DNA of 5,648 bases, taken from the NCBI GenBank assembly GCA_020444985.1, contig JAGRHK010000140.1, forward strand, positions 1 to 5,648, in the 5' to 3' direction. Every line of letters starts with the position of its first letter. Within the stretch, counting starts at the first letter, position 1. This document shows, piece by piece, positions 1 to 5,299 of the stretch. A program made the translations under genes and the position numbers. The notes below the pieces were generated by a model. It worked only from the letters and a program-made list of their open reading frames with translations. It had not been told where the DNA came from and made no database searches. Source of the DNA: Candidatus Competibacteraceae bacterium (GTDB taxonomy: Bacteria; Pseudomonadota; Gammaproteobacteria; Competibacterales; Competibacteraceae).

Positions 1-76
1 TGAGCGCGAGGATGAGGGCGCTGGCCAGTAACGTGATACCAGCTTTGCGGGTTCCAGACAGCGATTCCGGGTGCAT
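1..76 (-). CDS. N-terminus of an exported or membrane protein (partial, runs off the left edge)
   Basis: Only the first 25 codons are present. The ATG is at 76-74, and a GAGG ribosome binding site lies 9 nt upstream (plus-strand 86-89). The peptide starts with a short polar stretch holding an Arg-Lys pair at residues 10-11. A hydrophobic run follows (AGITLLASALILAL, residues 12-25). This is the n-region and h-region of a Sec signal peptide or a first membrane anchor. No cleavage site or domain is visible before the edge, so the function is unknown. It follows the phasin-like gene on the same strand, but the terminator at 258-293 and a 241-bp gap separate them, so it is probably transcribed on its own. 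Confidence 0.6.
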   Translation of the reverse strand, partial: MHPESLSGTRKAGITLLASALILAL

Positions 77-257
77 AGCGACCTACCTCACACAATTATT
101 AATGTATGGTAAGGATCATAGTTGAAGACAGGGGGGGGTGGAATGGCCCGGCGCTAGTCTGCTACCAGCAGCCAGGATGGTATGATAAAGTTAACCAGTT
201 CTGCGAGCGCTGAGAGGCTATTCGGCTCGGTTCAACACATTCTGCCGGGCCTGGCCC
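77..257. other. Intergenic region, upstream of the left-edge gene
   Basis: No convincing gene was found. The stretch next to the left-edge gene is AT-rich, and its minus strand contains AATAAT (plus 95-100), which resembles a -10 box about 19 nt before the start codon. I found no good -35 box at normal spacing. A run of eight G (131-138) lies just beyond where a -35 would fall. A small perfect hairpin, CTGCT-ACC-AGCAG, sits at 159-171. No tRNA or other RNA gene is recognised. Confidence 0.5.
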
Positions 258-293
258 AAAAACAATGAAAAGCAGCCTGCAATGACAGGCTGC
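258..293 (-). terminator. Rho-independent terminator of the phasin-like gene
   Basis: There is a perfect 8-bp GC-rich stem, GCAGCCTG (272-279) with CAGGCTGC (286-293), and a 6-nt loop. Read on the minus strand, the stem is followed at once by TTTTCATTGTTTTT (271-258), an interrupted U-tract. The stem begins 24 nt after the phasin-like stop codon. The plus-strand side lacks a good T-tract, so the terminator is probably directional. It would end both a phasin-only transcript and any read-through from the upstream acyltransferase operon. Confidence 0.82.
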
Positions 294-317
294 CTTATCA
301 GTCAAAACAGGGAGGGC

Positions 318-716
318 TTATGCCGCCTTGCTGTTCTCGAACTTCTCCTTGACCGACTCAACGGTCTCTTCTACCTGCTCCTGGATTTTCTCGAACTGGG
401 CCTTTGACTCCTCTGCGAGGTCGCGGGATTTCAGCTTCTTGAAGCGCTTGCTCAGTTCAGTGCGGAACTTTGAGCCGCGCTTTTCCAGCTCCTTGATGCG
501 CTTTTCATTTTCCTTGCGTGAATTTTCAATATTTTCCTGCAGGGTATCGATACCCTTGCCGATAACGCCCAGGTAGATATTGACCGCCTTCTCCGCCTGC
601 TGCTTCACGGAACCGCTGTTCACGTTGCCCTTGGTCGCCTTCTTGGCAGTGGTCTTCTTCGCTGTGGTCTTGCGAGCAGCTGTGGTCTTGGCAGTAGCGC
701 GTTTTTCAGTAGCCAT
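318..716 (-). CDS. Phasin-like granule-associated protein with N-terminal histone-H1-like basic tail
   Basis: This is a 132-residue, highly charged protein in two parts. Residues 1-29 are a Lys/Ala/Thr tail with repeated KTTA units, like the AAKP-type tails of PhaF/AlgP proteins and eukaryotic histone H1. Residues 37-130 are predicted continuous amphipathic helix or coiled coil, very rich in Glu and Lys. The segment around residues 40-83 (AVNIYLGVIGKG then a charged helix ending in EKRGSKF) resembles the core of phasins of polyhydroxyalkanoate granules. There is no signal peptide, so it is cytoplasmic. Phasins coat hydrophobic inclusions, and some bind DNA through the basic tail to help segregate granules. 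The neighbouring WS/DGAT genes suggest it may coat wax ester or triacylglycerol inclusions, which is inference. The start is supported by AGGAG 7 nt upstream of the ATG. Other options are a plain nucleoid-associated protein or a PhaM-like regulator. PhaF carries its basic tail at the C-terminus, so the order here is reversed. Confidence 0.6.
   Translation of the reverse strand: MATEKRATAKTTAARKTTAKKTTAKKATKGNVNSGSVKQQAEKAVNIYLGVIGKGIDTLQENIENSRKENEKRIKELEKRGSKFRTELSKRFKKLKSRDLAEESKAQFEKIQEQVEETVESVKEKFENSKAA
649..689 (-). repeat. Imperfect tandem repeat encoding the KTTA tail
   Basis: The plus-strand octamer GTGGTCTT occurs three times (649-656, 664-671, 682-689), at intervals of 15 and 18 bp, so always in frame. 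On the coding strand it encodes the repeated Lys-Thr-Thr units of the basic tail. Such low-complexity coding repeats can gain or lose units by slippage, so tail length may vary between strains. Confidence 0.6.
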
Positions 717-746
717 GGTAATTCTCCTTCAATCCAATGTAGTGAA

Positions 747-778
747 ATTAAATCATCGACCGGCGTTGCCGCTGTCAA
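747..778 (-). promoter_or_regulatory. Candidate promoter of the phasin-like gene
   Basis: On the minus strand a perfect TTGACA (plus 778-773) could be a -35 box. The best -10 match downstream is TTTAAT (plus 752-747), but the spacing is 20 nt, longer than usual. The 17-nt position holds only a poor match (TGATTT). The surrounding 717-880 gap is AT-rich on this side, fitting a promoter for a gene that needs its own high expression. The -35 match is good but the -10 is uncertain. Confidence 0.35.
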
Positions 779-789
779 TAGGGGTGACA
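773..789. promoter_or_regulatory. Dyad overlapping the candidate -35 box of the phasin-like gene
   Basis: TGTCA (773-777) and TGACA (785-789) form a perfect 5-bp inverted repeat with a 7-nt spacer. One arm lies within the candidate TTGACA box. A dimeric repressor or activator could bind here and control the phasin-like gene. The arms are short and such a dyad may occur by chance, so this is a suggestion only. Confidence 0.25.
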
Positions 790-880
790 ATACCGATTAA
801 AATTAGAGTGTTCTGCCTAATTCGCGGGATATTTGTTGTCATTCAGCTAAGGGGCGCCTAATCGGACCCTTGCCAGGGCA

Positions 881-1993
881 TCATTGCCGGGGTAGGGACG
901 GGAAATCGATGTAGCCGGCATCGCCGCCATCGCCGTAATACGCCAGGGGGCTTGCCGCCGGGTTCAGCGCGGCGCCGGTTGCGAGTCGCTGGGCGAGATC
1001 CGGCGTTGAAATATAATCACGGCCGAAGCTGATGGCCTCCGCATAGCCGCTGTCCAGTGCCGCCATGGCGCTTTTCCGGTCGTAGGCACCATTGGCCACA
1101 TAGGTGCCGGTGTAGGCCGCGCGAATGGCTCTCACGCCATGCTCGCGCGAGTCGGCATCGTCATCCTGGCCGACCGCGATGGAGGCATCGTTGCGTTCGA
1201 TCATGTCCAGGAAGGCGATATCCCGCTTGCTGAGCTGTTCCACCAGGTGGGAAAACAGCGCAACCGTATCACTGTCGCGACAGTCCCAGGTGACCAGCAT
1301 CGGTGAAATGCGGATGGCCGTTCGACCACCGCCTATCTCGGCTGTGACCGCATCGAGGATTTCCAGCACGAAACGGCAGCGGTTGGCTATGCTGCCACCG
1401 TATCGATCTTGGCGCCTGTTGGTGCCGTCGCGCAGGAACTGGTCCAGCAGGTAGCCGCTGCCAGCGTGCAGCTCGACGCCATCAAAACCGGCCTGTATGG
1501 CGTTGCGCGCCGCTTGCACGAACTGTGCTGTCACCGCCGGGATCTCCTCCAGTGCCAGGGCCCGCGGTGCCGTGGTTCTTTCAAAACCTTTACTGGTAAA
1601 CGTTTGCACCTGGCCGTGCACGTCAGAGGCCGATACCGGCGGCCCCTGATCCGGCTGCATGCTCGAGTGGGAGACTCGTCCGGTGTGCCACAGCTGGCAC
1701 ATGATCCGGCCCCCGGCATGATGGACTGCATCGGTAACCCGTCGCCAGCCGTCGATTTGTGCGGCGTTATAAATGCCCGGTGTGGCTATGGAGCCGTTGC
1801 CCTGCAGGGACACAGTCGTAGCCTCGGTAACGATCAGTCCAGCGCCGGCTCTTTGCGTGTAGTAGATCTCGCTGGACTTGTCGGGTACGCGGGTGGGCAC
1901 CCGGGCGCGGGTCATGGGCGACATCAGTATCCTGTTTTTGAGATCGATATCGCCGAGTGTGATGGGAGAGAACAATGCCGCTTTCTCTGTCAT
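881..1993 (-). CDS. Old Yellow Enzyme family NADH/NADPH:flavin oxidoreductase (ene-reductase), atypical active site
   Basis: The 370-residue product has the normal length and whole-chain layout of the FMN-binding TIM barrel of the Old Yellow Enzyme family, closest in style to PETN reductase/NemA. Visible landmarks are the N-terminal LKNRILMSPMTRAR with Thr28 near the flavin, QLWHTGR at 100-106 with Trp102, the catalytic segment with His176 and Tyr181, DRYGGS at 196-201, RISP at 228-231 and the phosphate-binding FGRD at 323-326. The C-terminal YYGDGGDAGYIDFPSL is also typical. These enzymes reduce activated C=C bonds (enals, enones, nitro compounds) using NAD(P)H and act in the cytoplasm. The second substrate-anchoring residue, normally Asn or His three residues after the catalytic His, is Ser179 here. 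The gene follows the WS/DGAT pair by 36 bp with an AGGA site 8 nt before its ATG, so it is probably the third gene of that operon. Its physiological substrate is unknown; a link to unsaturated lipid intermediates is inference. Confidence 0.9.
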   Translation of the reverse strand: MTEKAALFSPITLGDIDLKNRILMSPMTRARVPTRVPDKSSEIYYTQRAGAGLIVTEATTVSLQGNGSIATPGIYNAAQIDGWRRVTDAVHHAGGRIMCQLWHTGRVSHSSMQPDQGPPVSASDVHGQVQTFTSKGFERTTAPRALALEEIPAVTAQFVQAARNAIQAGFDGVELHAGSGYLLDQFLRDGTNRRQDRYGGSIANRCRFVLEILDAVTAEIGGGRTAIRISPMLVTWDCRDSDTVALFSHLVEQLSKRDIAFLDMIERNDASIAVGQDDDADSREHGVRAIRAAYTGTYVANGAYDRKSAMAALDSGYAEAISFGRDYISTPDLAQRLATGAALNPAASPLAYYGDGGDAGYIDFPSLPRQ

Positions 1994-2029
1994 GTCAGGG
2001 ATCCTGTTCCAGTAGCCGTGTATTTTACC

Positions 2030-3490
2030 TCAACGCCTGCGTTTTTTGCTGGTTTTACCCTGTTTTACTGGCTTGGCGCGCGCCGCCCTGTGCAGTGCCG
2101 CGAAGCTGTCGCGCAAACATTGTGCGTAAAAGGCGGGGTCCGGCAGCATCTCTCTACAGGCCACGAAGGATATGAAAAGCGTGCCTTTGTTATCGAGTAC
2201 CTGGCTGGTTATCGTCTGGAAGAGACCGACGTTGGGCAGTAAAGTACCCAGGCTCATTTGACGGACACTTCTGGCGCCCGCTAAATAGTAACTGGTGCCG
2301 GCGCCGGGTACGTTGGTGACCACGGTATTGTTGGTTACCGATGCGTCGCTGAGACCGGTAATACTTGCCGCGCGCAGCGCCAGCGTCATAATGCCGGACG
2401 GCACGGTATCGAGTAAGTGGATGCCGGTGCGCGGCCCGAACGCCGTAAGGTAGGCTTTGGCGGAAACAGACTCATCGTGCACCGCGGCCAGCCGCTGTAG
2501 CGGATCGGCAATGTCGGTGCGCATGCTGATGTACATATAACCGACCATATTGCCATCGGCGTCGCGCTCGCCGTCCTCGCGCACATCAACCGGGCAGCCG
2601 GCCACCAGGGACTCCTCCGGCAACTCCCCTTTGCTGTCGAGATAGGCGCGCATCGCACCGGCGACCACGGTTAGCGCCACGTCATTAATGGTGGCGCCCG
2701 CTATTCGGTTTTTAATAGCGCGAAAATGCGCAAAATCAAACTGCACGGCGTCGACCACCCGCGACTTCGATATCTTACCCTGGAAGCGAGTCTTCGGAAT
2801 GTCACCCAACTCGTGGAAAGAGTGTTGCTCGCGGCCCGATTTCAACCGGGCGCGCGAGCCAAGCACTTCTTTTAAAAACTGCAACACCTGTTTCGGTTTG
2901 CGCAAATTATTGATATATGCCTTGGTAAACAACTCCGCGTTGGAGGGTATGCGTTCCAATACCTGTGGTGTTGGTTCGACGCTGCGCGGTGCTGGCGTCG
3001 CGTCCATCAATGCCCCGTAAAACTGCATACCGCTGACTCCGTCCATGACGGAATGATGGATCTTGGTCAGCAGCGCGAAACTTCCCGCAGGCACACCCTC
3101 CACATTATTGAGTCCCTCAATTACGTACGCCTCCCACAGAGGCCGGCTCAAGTCCAGTGGTCGCGCATGGATACGCGCGGTGAGGATGCACAACTGCCGC
3201 CAATCGCCCGGTTGGGGCAGGGCGATATGGCGCACATGAAATTCCGGGTCGAATTCTTGGTCTTCCACCCAGTAGGGTCGGTCCAGGCCGAACGGTACAT
3301 CGACTAATTTACGGCGAAAGATAGGTGACAAATGCGAGCGGCTCGCGAACAGGTCGACAATATCCTTGAACCGTACCTTACCGCCCGCCGCAGTGGACGG
3401 GTCGAATATGCCGACCCCACCGATATGTTGCGGCAGGCCCTGCCGTTCAACCTGTATGAATAGATTGTCCATTCCCGAGAGCTGTTGCAT
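2030..3490 (-). CDS. Wax ester synthase/diacylglycerol acyltransferase (WS/DGAT), second paralogue
   Basis: The 486-residue product belongs to the bacterial WS/DGAT family, which transfers an acyl group from acyl-CoA to a fatty alcohol (wax ester) or diacylglycerol (triacylglycerol) at the cytoplasmic membrane or inclusion surface. The catalytic HHxxxDG motif is intact as HHSVMDG (145-151). Other family landmarks are SRPLWEAYVIEGL (115-127), GATINDV with Asn269-Asp270, and TNVPG near 392-396. The open frame continues far upstream inside the previous gene, to 3772. I place the start at the ATG 3490-3488 because the protein then begins MQQLSGMDNLF, matching the MQQLSATDTVF start of its neighbour, and because AGGA lies 8 nt upstream. 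The previous gene's stop codon ends one base before this ATG, so translation is probably coupled. The last 20 residues are basic, ending KKRRR. Substrate choice between alcohol and diacylglycerol cannot be read from the sequence. Confidence 0.93.
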   Translation of the reverse strand: MQQLSGMDNLFIQVERQGLPQHIGGVGIFDPSTAAGGKVRFKDIVDLFASRSHLSPIFRRKLVDVPFGLDRPYWVEDQEFDPEFHVRHIALPQPGDWRQLCILTARIHARPLDLSRPLWEAYVIEGLNNVEGVPAGSFALLTKIHHSVMDGVSGMQFYGALMDATPAPRSVEPTPQVLERIPSNAELFTKAYINNLRKPKQVLQFLKEVLGSRARLKSGREQHSFHELGDIPKTRFQGKISKSRVVDAVQFDFAHFRAIKNRIAGATINDVALTVVAGAMRAYLDSKGELPEESLVAGCPVDVREDGERDADGNMVGYMYISMRTDIADPLQRLAAVHDESVSAKAYLTAFGPRTGIHLLDTVPSGIMTLALRAASITGLSDASVTNNTVVTNVPGAGTSYYLAGARSVRQMSLGTLLPNVGLFQTITSQVLDNKGTLFISFVACREMLPDPAFYAQCLRDSFAALHRAARAKPVKQGKTSKKRRR

Positions 3491-3491
3491 C

Positions 3492-4979
3492 TTACAATTC
3501 CTGTGTCCTGGTGCGTGCGGCCGGCCGGCGTTTCGCCGGCGCACGTTTTTTGGTCGCGTCCTGCAACTCGTGGAACGATGCATTGACGCACTCTGTATAA
3601 AAGGCGGGGTCCGGTAGCATTTCGCGGCAGGCGGCGATACTGATCGACAGACCATCCTCGTGGCTGAGAACGGCGTGCACCAAGCCCATTCCGTTCGAGA
3701 CGGGGGGAAAAGCGGCGGTCCTGACCAGTTTGGCCCTGCACAGATACAGCGGCACCCGCGAACCCGGTACATTGGTTACGGTGGTATTCATGGGTAAGCT
3801 GCTGTCGGTCATCAGTTGTAGCTGCAGTGCTGCGCGAATCCCCACTGCCATTAGCAATGGCGGAATCGACTCGGATAATGTCAGCATGGTGCCCGCGCCT
3901 ACCGCCTGGCTGTACTCCTTGGCCAATGTGGTTTCAATCTGGACTTGTTTGAGTCGCTGCAGCGGGTCGGCGATGTCGGTACACATAATCATCGACAGCA
4001 TGCCAACGCGGTTGCCGCCGCGCAGTGTATCCTCATCGGTGCGCGTGCTGACCGGAACTCCGCAAACCAGTGACTCCTCCGGCAAAGCGCTTTTTGCCAG
4101 CAGATACCGGCGCATCGCACCCGAGATTATAGCGATTACCACGTCATTGATGGTTGCGCCCGGTACGGCGCTCTTGATTGCCTTTATGTCCTGCAGCTTG
4201 AAAAAGCAACTGTCGGTAGCGCGTTTGGCAGTGATCGTGCCGCCGAAGCGCGTTTGCCGTTGCTTCTGGCCCGGCGTCGGCCGGCTTTGCCGCGTTTTAT
4301 TCGCGGTTCGGGCCCGACTTAACACCGGGATCAATTTGCCGACAGCCTGTACCATACGCGCTGGCTGGCGCATACTGTTGAAGCCGGCGCGGGCCAGCAA
4401 TCGCGATTGGCTGGGCGCGGATTCAGTGCCGGTATTACTGGCCGGCGGCTTTTCACGCCGGGTTGCCTGCGGTGGCGCCACGGGTTCGCGATCGTGGATT
4501 GCGCTGACAATCTCCAACCCGGCGACGCCGTCTATGGCTGCGTGATGTATCTTCAGGAAGATGGCGAAACTATCCTTAGGTAGCCAATCGACATTATCCA
4601 GACCCTCAATGACATACGCTTCCCACAGCGGTCGTGAACGGTCGAGAATGCGTGCATGCAAGTGCGCTAACTGGTTGCTGAACTGGTGCCAATCCCCCGG
4701 CTGCGGCAGGGCGATATGATGGACATGCGCCTCCAGATTGAAGGCGTCATCTTCCACCCAGTAGGGATTGTCCAGCCCCAGCGGCACTTGCAAGAGCTTA
4801 CGTCGAAACACAGGGGATTTGTCGAGCTGGCTTTCGAGGGCGCGCAGAACATCCTTGAAACGGACAGCCCCGCCCTGTTTGCGGGCCGGCTCATAAAGAA
4901 GAAGAAAGGAGATGTGCATGGGCGCACGTTCCGACTCCTGGGTGAGAAACACCGTATCGGTCGCGCTTAGCTGTTGCAT
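3492..4979 (-). CDS. Wax ester synthase/diacylglycerol acyltransferase (WS/DGAT), first paralogue
   Basis: The 495-residue product is a second full-length member of the same acyltransferase family and the first gene of the operon. The catalytic motif is intact as HHAAIDG (145-151). SRPLWEAYVIEGL (115-127), GATINDV with Asn278-Asp279, and TNVPG (402-406) are all present at family positions. It shares long identical blocks with the downstream paralogue, including HIALPQPGDW and ACREMLPDPAFY, which points to a tandem duplication. The region joining the two acyltransferase halves (about residues 165-250) is poorly conserved, polar and rich in Arg/Lys/Pro, and probably a flexible surface loop. The C-terminus (476-492) is a strongly basic KKRAPAKRRPAARTR tail. 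The ATG is preceded by a strong AGGAG site 7 nt upstream. Two paralogues side by side often differ in chain-length or acceptor preference, but that is inference here. Confidence 0.93.
   Translation of the reverse strand: MQQLSATDTVFLTQESERAPMHISFLLLYEPARKQGGAVRFKDVLRALESQLDKSPVFRRKLLQVPLGLDNPYWVEDDAFNLEAHVHHIALPQPGDWHQFSNQLAHLHARILDRSRPLWEAYVIEGLDNVDWLPKDSFAIFLKIHHAAIDGVAGLEIVSAIHDREPVAPPQATRREKPPASNTGTESAPSQSRLLARAGFNSMRQPARMVQAVGKLIPVLSRARTANKTRQSRPTPGQKQRQTRFGGTITAKRATDSCFFKLQDIKAIKSAVPGATINDVVIAIISGAMRRYLLAKSALPEESLVCGVPVSTRTDEDTLRGGNRVGMLSMIMCTDIADPLQRLKQVQIETTLAKEYSQAVGAGTMLTLSESIPPLLMAVGIRAALQLQLMTDSSLPMNTTVTNVPGSRVPLYLCRAKLVRTAAFPPVSNGMGLVHAVLSHEDGLSISIAACREMLPDPAFYTECVNASFHELQDATKKRAPAKRRPAARTRTQEL
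3499..3502 (-). promoter_or_regulatory. Ribosome binding site that fixes the start of the second WS/DGAT gene
   Basis: AGGA on the minus strand lies 8 nt before the ATG at 3490-3488 and inside the last codons of the first paralogue. The stop of the first gene (3494-3492) falls between this site and the start codon. The arrangement supports translational coupling and argues against the longer upstream reading of the second gene. Confidence 0.6.
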
Positions 4980-5044
4980 TACAACGCTCCTTCGATTTCA
5001 GGCGGGTAACAGGCCTGCTGCGACAGGCAGCCACGCGCCGGACT

Positions 5045-5050
5045 ATAATA
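5045..5050 (-). promoter_or_regulatory. Candidate -10 box of the WS/DGAT operon
   Basis: The minus strand reads TATTAT here, one mismatch from the sigma-70 -10 consensus and about 65 nt upstream of the start codon. At the expected -35 position the sequence is only CTCGCC, so any promoter would be weak or activator-dependent. The same AT-rich spot gives a perfect TATAAT on the plus strand (5044-5049), with GCGACA 18 nt upstream, so the direction is ambiguous. Confidence 0.3.
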
Positions 5051-5113
5051 CCTCGCCACAGAGTATAGGCGAGATTGACGGGGTGTCGCGGGCAGGGTTG
5101 TTCCTGGACGAGT

Positions 5114-5126
5114 ACAATCGCATTGT
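5114..5126. promoter_or_regulatory. Perfect dyad, possible operator
   Basis: ACAAT-CGC-ATTGT is a perfect inverted repeat with a 3-nt centre. It lies upstream of the candidate -10 of the WS/DGAT operon and within reach of both divergent promoters. No regulator is encoded in the window, and I do not recognise the motif as the site of a specific protein. Confidence 0.25.
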
Positions 5127-5147
5127 CACGGTTTCATTACCGGGCTG

Positions 5148-5162
5148 ATTGCGGCCTGCAAT
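5148..5162. promoter_or_regulatory. Perfect dyad, possible operator
   Basis: ATTGC and GCAAT form a perfect 5-bp inverted repeat around a 5-nt GC-rich centre (GGCCT). It is 22 bp from the neighbouring dyad at 5114-5126, about two helical turns, so the two could be bound on the same face of the DNA. This is a weak signal on its own. Confidence 0.2.
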
Positions 5163-5214
5163 TGAATGGCATCATAGCATTTACGGCAGCGAAGCAGGCA
5201 CACGACAGAGCCAT

Positions 5215-5237
5215 TTTCGAGTAATAATCACTCGAAA
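5215..5237. promoter_or_regulatory. 8-bp palindrome upstream of the lipoprotein gene, likely operator
   Basis: TTTCGAGT (5215-5222) and ACTCGAAA (5230-5237) are perfect reverse complements around a 7-nt AT-rich spacer that contains AATAAT, a possible plus-strand -10 box. It has the size and symmetry of a binding site for a dimeric TetR-, LuxR- or GntR-type regulator. It is not followed by a T-tract, so it is unlikely to be a terminator. It lies 62 bp upstream of the lipoprotein start codon. Confidence 0.4.
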
Positions 5238-5299
5238 TCCTGTTCAACTTCGATATGCTGGAGCATGATTTCAACCTTGGCGTAGTACGGAGAAAATCA

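Larger units (their letters stand above)
4980..5299. other. Divergent intergenic region between the WS/DGAT operon and the lipoprotein gene
   Basis: These 320 bp hold no convincing gene on either strand; open frames that enter it lack matching start signals. It should carry the promoters of both divergent units. Near the operon, ACTATAATA (5042-5050) gives TATAAT on the plus strand and TATTAT on the minus strand. Further right are three perfect dyads (5114-5126, 5148-5162, 5215-5237). The ribosome binding site of the lipoprotein gene is at 5289-5292. A weak 5-bp hairpin, GCCTG with CAGGC (5013-5028), lies in the likely leader of the operon. Confidence 0.55.

Noticed and set aside
229..257. 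GGTTCAA motif resembling a tRNA T-loop
   Set aside because: There is no flanking T-arm stem, acceptor stem or anticodon arm around it.
861..880. Possible terminator after the oxidoreductase gene (CCCT-TGCC-AGGG hairpin)
   Set aside because: The stem is only 4-5 bp and no T-tract follows on the minus strand, so read-through to the phasin-like gene remains possible.
1409..2242. 277-codon open frame on the plus strand opposite the oxidoreductase
   Set aside because: It lies antisense to a well-supported gene, has no family-like segments and an unusual mix of Arg, Cys and His typical of shadow frames in GC-rich coding DNA.
3491..3772. Upstream extension of the second WS/DGAT protein by 94 residues
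   Set aside because: The extension overlaps the first paralogue in another frame, has no resemblance to the family, and the internal ATG at 3490 has both a ribosome binding site and an N-terminus matching the paralogue.
3730..4545. 271-codon open frame on the plus strand opposite the first WS/DGAT gene
   Set aside because: It is antisense to a gene with intact catalytic motifs and shows no recognisable domain or convincing ribosome binding site.
4912..5148. 78-codon plus-strand open frame entering the divergent intergenic region
   Set aside because: Its first part is antisense to the first WS/DGAT gene, and the remainder shows no family resemblance or internal start with a ribosome binding site.
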